From assembly GCF_000342005.1 (NCBI RefSeq), contig NZ_AOHO01000068.1, positions 250,330 to 314,329 on the forward strand: 64,000 nucleotides of DNA, given 5' to 3'. The position numbers were made by a program, and so were the translations under genes. Positions 61,079 through 64,000 of the stretch are shown here, in pieces (position 1 is the first letter of the stretch; each line of letters opens with the position of its first letter). This DNA is from Amycolatopsis decaplanina DSM 44594. Its GTDB lineage: Bacteria > Actinomycetota > Actinomycetes > Mycobacteriales > Pseudonocardiaceae. Under the pieces are notes generated by a model that had not been told where the DNA came from, did no database searches, and was given only the letters and a program-made list of their open reading frames with translations.

Positions 61079-62290
61079 GTGGTCGAGTACCGCGGTTTCG
61101 GCATGCTGGCGGCGTTGCCGCGTTCGCTCGGCGAAGAACTGCGTCCGTATACCGGGCACGCCGCGGCCGCCATGGTGAAACAGGTGCAACGATCGGTCAC
61201 CGCGTATTCGCAGCCGTTGCGCGGCGTCTTCGGCCGTGTCCTGGTCGTTTCCTGCGAGCGGGCGGTGCGGCATTACGTCGACTGCATCGGCGATCCACAC
61301 GTGCCCCACGACCGCTGGATCGACTTCTACCGCATGCGCGGGCGGATCGAGTTCACCGAGGGCCGGAGCCTGGAACCGTTGCACGACAGCGTGACCATCG
61401 GCGCACGGGCGGCATGGCGGGCGATGCGGCCCATCGTGCGCGGGCTCGGTGTCGGCCTCGACGTCATCGCGCTCGCGGCCGAATCAGTCTTCGTCTACGT
61501 CGACGAACTGTGCGCCACGACGATCGAGGGGTATCAGGAAGCCGAGGCCAGGGCGGCGGGCGCGATCCCGCTCAGGCGCCGCCGTCTACTGGAACTGATC
61601 GCCCAAGCGCCGGAAGGGTCCGCGTGCAGCATCGCCAGCCTGGCCGACGGCGCCGGCTGGCGGGTGCCAGGGGCCGCGGCGATGGTCGCGCTTCAGCGTG
61701 CTCCCGGCGCGGCCGCCTTCCCCACCCACCTCCTGGACGACACCGTGCTGGCCGACCTCGACACCGCCGAGCCGTACCTGCTCACCGCGGATCCCGACAC
61801 CGATCTCGCCCCGCTGAAGGACTCGCTTGACGGCTGGCGCGTGGCGGTCTCCCCCGTCGTACCGCTCGCCGACGCCCCGGCCGCCCTCCGCACCGCCCGC
61901 CGCGCGCTACTGCTGACCAGACAGGACGCGCCCGGTCCGGTCATCTGGTGCCGGGATCACCTCGCCACGCTGTGGCTGCTCGCCGAGGACTTCCTCGGCG
62001 CCGAACTCGCCAAGCAGAGCCTCGACCCGTTCACCTCGCTGAGCGGGAAGCAGCAGGAGCGGCTCAGCGAAACCCTGCTGGCGTGGCTGGAAACCCGCGG
62101 TGGGGCACCGGAGATCGCGCAACGGCTCGGCGTGCACCCGCAGACCGTGCGGAACCGCCTCCGTCAACTGGAGGAACTGTTCGGCGACCGCCTCAGGGAC
62201 GCCGACGACCGGCTGAACATGCAACTCGCACTGCGCGCGCGGCGGCTCATGCGCGCCCACCGCCGCGGCGAAGGGACACCAGGGAACTGA
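61079..62290 (+). CDS. PucR/CdaR-type helix-turn-helix regulator
   Basis: A 403-aa paralogue of the divergent gene. GTG 61079 is chosen because VEYRGFGMLAALPRSLGEE aligns with the paralogue's N-terminus and GGGTGG lies just upstream; longer in-frame starts are possible. The C-terminal helix-turn-helix is QRLGVHPQTVRNRLRQLEEL. The middle domain is shorter on conserved residues than in the paralogue, suggesting a different effector. Confidence 0.87.
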   Translation: MVEYRGFGMLAALPRSLGEELRPYTGHAAAAMVKQVQRSVTAYSQPLRGVFGRVLVVSCERAVRHYVDCIGDPHVPHDRWIDFYRMRGRIEFTEGRSLEPLHDSVTIGARAAWRAMRPIVRGLGVGLDVIALAAESVFVYVDELCATTIEGYQEAEARAAGAIPLRRRRLLELIAQAPEGSACSIASLADGAGWRVPGAAAMVALQRAPGAAAFPTHLLDDTVLADLDTAEPYLLTADPDTDLAPLKDSLDGWRVAVSPVVPLADAPAALRTARRALLLTRQDAPGPVIWCRDHLATLWLLAEDFLGAELAKQSLDPFTSLSGKQQERLSETLLAWLETRGGAPEIAQRLGVHPQTVRNRLRQLEELFGDRLRDADDRLNMQLALRARRLMRAHRRGEGTPGN

Positions 62291-62464
62291 CGCGCCGGAC
62301 CCGCCGTTCCGATGGCCGCACGGCGGGCAGGACCCAGCGGAGACCTCGGCGGGCGCGCTTCGCCCTCGGCTGATCGACGTGGAAGTCCGCCCGGCAGGCC
62401 ATCGCTTTTCTCCGTGGTGACGGGTGTTTACCGACGCTTTCCTGAATACCGGGACGGCGGGAAA
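62291..62464. other. Spacer after the second PucR gene
   Basis: 174 bp with no gene or clear structure. GCAATTGCCCGGACGT just beyond (from 62475) recurs as GCAATTGCCGGACGT near 62547, a direct repeat inside the small frame at 62465. Confidence 0.4.
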
Positions 62465-62605
62465 ATGTCGATGCGCAATTGCCCGGACGTCCCGGTTTTG
62501 GCATCCGGCTCGGGGTCGGTCCCGGAATTCTTGTCACCCGGGTCGCAATTGCCGGACGTGTCCCGCGACACGCTGACGAACCCGGCGTTCCACACGTTAT
62601 TTTGA
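62465..62605 (+). CDS. Possible small protein upstream of hydrolase
   Basis: A 46-codon frame (MSMRNCPDVPVLASGSGS...) ending 24 bp before the hydrolase gene, with about 80 percent G/C at third positions and GGCGGG upstream. It matches no family I know. The internal direct repeat gives CPDVP and LPDVS. It could be a real small protein or chance. Confidence 0.3.
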   Translation: MSMRNCPDVPVLASGSGSVPEFLSPGSQLPDVSRDTLTNPAFHTLF

Positions 62606-62629
62606 CGCCTGACAACGGAAAGGCGGGAC

Positions 62630-63619
62630 ATGGCCCTCGAAGCGCGCACACTGACCCTGCACGGACGGGAAATCCGGCTGCGGGAATACGTTCCGTCCAC
62701 AAAGGACGTCGCGGGCGAGGCACTCGTGCTGCTGCACGGGATCTCGGGCAGCGGCGAGACCTGGGCCCCGTTGCTCGACCACTTCGAGCGGACCGGGTTC
62801 GGGCGCCGCGTCCTCGTCCCCGACCTTCCCGGCCACGGCGATTCGGCCTCCCCGCGGGCCGACTACGGCCTCGGCGCGATGGCCAGCGTGGTCCGCGACA
62901 TCCTCGCGCTCACCGGGAACCGGCACGCGACCATCGTCGGGCACTCCCTCGGCGGCGGGATCGCGATGCAGTTCGCCTACCAGTTCCCCGAGATGTGCGC
63001 CCGGCTGGTGCTCGTGGGCAGCGCCGGGCTCGGCCCGCAGGTGACCTCGGTACTACGCGCTACGGCGCTGCCGGGGGCCAAGGTGACGTTGTCCCTCGCG
63101 GTCAACCCGGTCACCGTCGCGATCGCCCGCGGGCTGGCCGCGGCCGGCCGCTCTCTCGGCGGGAAGCTCTCCCCCGAGACCCGGGAGCTGACCCGTCACC
63201 TCGCGTCACTGGCCGATCCGGGCAGGCGGCGGGCGTTCCTGTTCATCGCGCGCAGCCTGATCGACCTCCGGGGTCAGCGCGCGAGCGCGATCGACAAGCT
63301 CTACCTCGCCCGGCAGGTGCCCACGCTCGTCATCTGGGGCGCGCACGACCCGCTCATCCCGGTCGCCCACGGCCGCAAGACCGCCGAAGTGCTGCCGGAC
63401 AGCCGATTGACGGTGTTCAAAAATGCGAAACACTTTCCACATGTGGCCGACCCGGTCCGGTTCGCCGACGAGCTCGAACGCTTCCTCGCCGGGACCGCAC
63501 CCGCCCGGTTGACCCTGGACGAGGTCGTCGAGGTGCTCATCCGCGCCAGCGAGGCGGCGGAGACGCAGGAAAACGTCCCGGAAAAATTGTCATCCGGACG
63601 CCATCTCCGGCCTGCCTAA
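62630..63619 (+). CDS. Alpha/beta hydrolase
   Basis: A 329-aa cytoplasmic hydrolase. GGAAAGGCGGG precedes the ATG. It has the oxyanion region LLHGISGSGETW, the DLPGHGDSASPR strand, nucleophile Ser in GHSLGGGIAMQ, acid in IWGAHDPLIPV and His in KNAKHFPHVADP. The cap region (165-235) is helical. Typical of esterase, lipase or C-C hydrolases; the substrate is unknown. A C-terminal tail of about 40 residues extends past the fold. Confidence 0.88.
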   Translation: MALEARTLTLHGREIRLREYVPSTKDVAGEALVLLHGISGSGETWAPLLDHFERTGFGRRVLVPDLPGHGDSASPRADYGLGAMASVVRDILALTGNRHATIVGHSLGGGIAMQFAYQFPEMCARLVLVGSAGLGPQVTSVLRATALPGAKVTLSLAVNPVTVAIARGLAAAGRSLGGKLSPETRELTRHLASLADPGRRRAFLFIARSLIDLRGQRASAIDKLYLARQVPTLVIWGAHDPLIPVAHGRKTAEVLPDSRLTVFKNAKHFPHVADPVRFADELERFLAGTAPARLTLDEVVEVLIRASEAAETQENVPEKLSSGRHLRPA

Positions 63620-63695
63620 ATGTCACTCACCGCCGGATCGGACCACCCGTTCGGGTGTAGTCCATCCAGGTGGCCGATCAAGCCCCCGCCAGCCG

Positions 63696-63725
63696 TTGAC
63701 AGTCCTCTCGGCCGGATTTTATGTT
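63696..63725 (+). promoter_or_regulatory. Probable sigma-70 promoter of the last gene
   Basis: TTGACA (63696-63701), an 18-bp spacer, then TATGTT (63720-63725), about 70 bp before ATG 63797. Overlapping the -10 is an inverted repeat GATTTTATG...CACAAAATC (63716-63743); GATTTTGTTGCC recurs at about 63770, suggesting a regulator site. Confidence 0.6.
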
Positions 63726-63796
63726 GCGTGAGCCACAAAATCTGGATCGGCTTCACCGTTGAAGAGGCTGATTTTGTTGCCAGCAAGGATAAAAAC

Positions 63797-64000
63797 ATGA
63801 CCGACTTGGATACCGGATTCTCGCGGCACGATCTGCGGACCGCACGGCCCGACCCCGACGTGCGTCACCCCGCCACCCCGCACCGCCAGCCACCGGGTCC
63901 GGTCCAGCGACCGCGCGCCTTCACGCCGGCACCGAGAACCCCAGTGGAGAACCGACCTGTGCGCAGCACCGGCGCGAATGGACTGTGGGCGTCACTGCCC
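63797..64000 (+). CDS. Start of an unidentified gene (truncated by window)
   Basis: The ATG at 63797 (AAGGAT upstream) opens a frame with strong third-position G/C that runs off the window after 68 codons. The visible part is polar and Pro/Arg-rich (TDLDTGFSRHDLRTARPD, then RPRAFTPAPRTPVENRPV), as in a disordered N-terminus before a domain. The family cannot be told. A good promoter and repeated GATTTTxTG motifs upstream suggest regulated expression. Confidence 0.65.
   Translation, partial: MTDLDTGFSRHDLRTARPDPDVRHPATPHRQPPGPVQRPRAFTPAPRTPVENRPVRSTGANGLWASLP

Overview
The window is high-GC actinomycete DNA. Third codon positions are strongly G/C, starts are often GTG, and many genes overlap as ATGA or GTGA. 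Gene content and secreted-protein families suggest a Pseudonocardiaceae member, most likely an Amycolatopsis-like organism. This genus call is inference from family content, not a database match. The sequence looks chromosomal: no integrase, transposase, plasmid or phage gene is visible.

Layout. 1-8.1 kb: secreted GH15 glucoamylase, a TetR/membrane-protein pair with two operators, a large FN3-repeat secreted protein, and a frameshifted small gene. 8.1-25 kb: aminoglycoside-phosphotransferase-like protein, HAF-repeat secreted protein, fused indolepyruvate oxidoreductase with an Lrp regulator, WYL regulator divergent from a UvrA-like protein, YidC with a DUF6412-like partner, YdcF-like protein, a methyltransferase, and an ABC-F resistance-type ATPase behind a leader-peptide attenuator. 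25-35 kb: PRC-barrel/DUF2382 protein, a non-RD Ser/Thr kinase coupled to a membrane protein, a three-gene phosphatase / histidine kinase / response-regulator operon, TerC behind a probable manganese riboswitch, and an LLM flavoprotein. 35-47 kb: a two-winged lipid/polyketide locus. 47-54 kb: VOC protein and TetR, two tRNA-Val genes, two tandem Ser/Thr kinases and a copper ATPase. 54-64 kb: two more secreted proteins of the FN3-protein family, a lipoprotein, a lipase, two divergent PucR regulators, a hydrolase and the start of one more gene.

The most striking locus is 35.1-46.8 kb. One wing encodes an antigen-85-like acyltransferase, an SDR reductase and a glycosyltransferase. The other encodes a secreted protein, a FadD32-like fatty acyl-AMP ligase, a Pks13-like ACP-KS-AT-ACP-TE synthase and an MFS exporter. 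Together these parallel the mycolic-acid condensation and transfer machinery. If the genus call is right, the host lacks mycolic acids, so the product may be an undescribed branched lipid or glycolipid.

The second unusual feature is a dense set of intergenic palindromes in at least four sequence families. Many have 16-23 bp stems, 7-nt loops and a shared GAC/GTC tip. One family (here called A) looks like a TA-flanked miniature element, and one copy is split by a 206-bp insertion flanked by TA. One repeat supplies the last codons of a regulator gene. No CRISPR array or rRNA was found.
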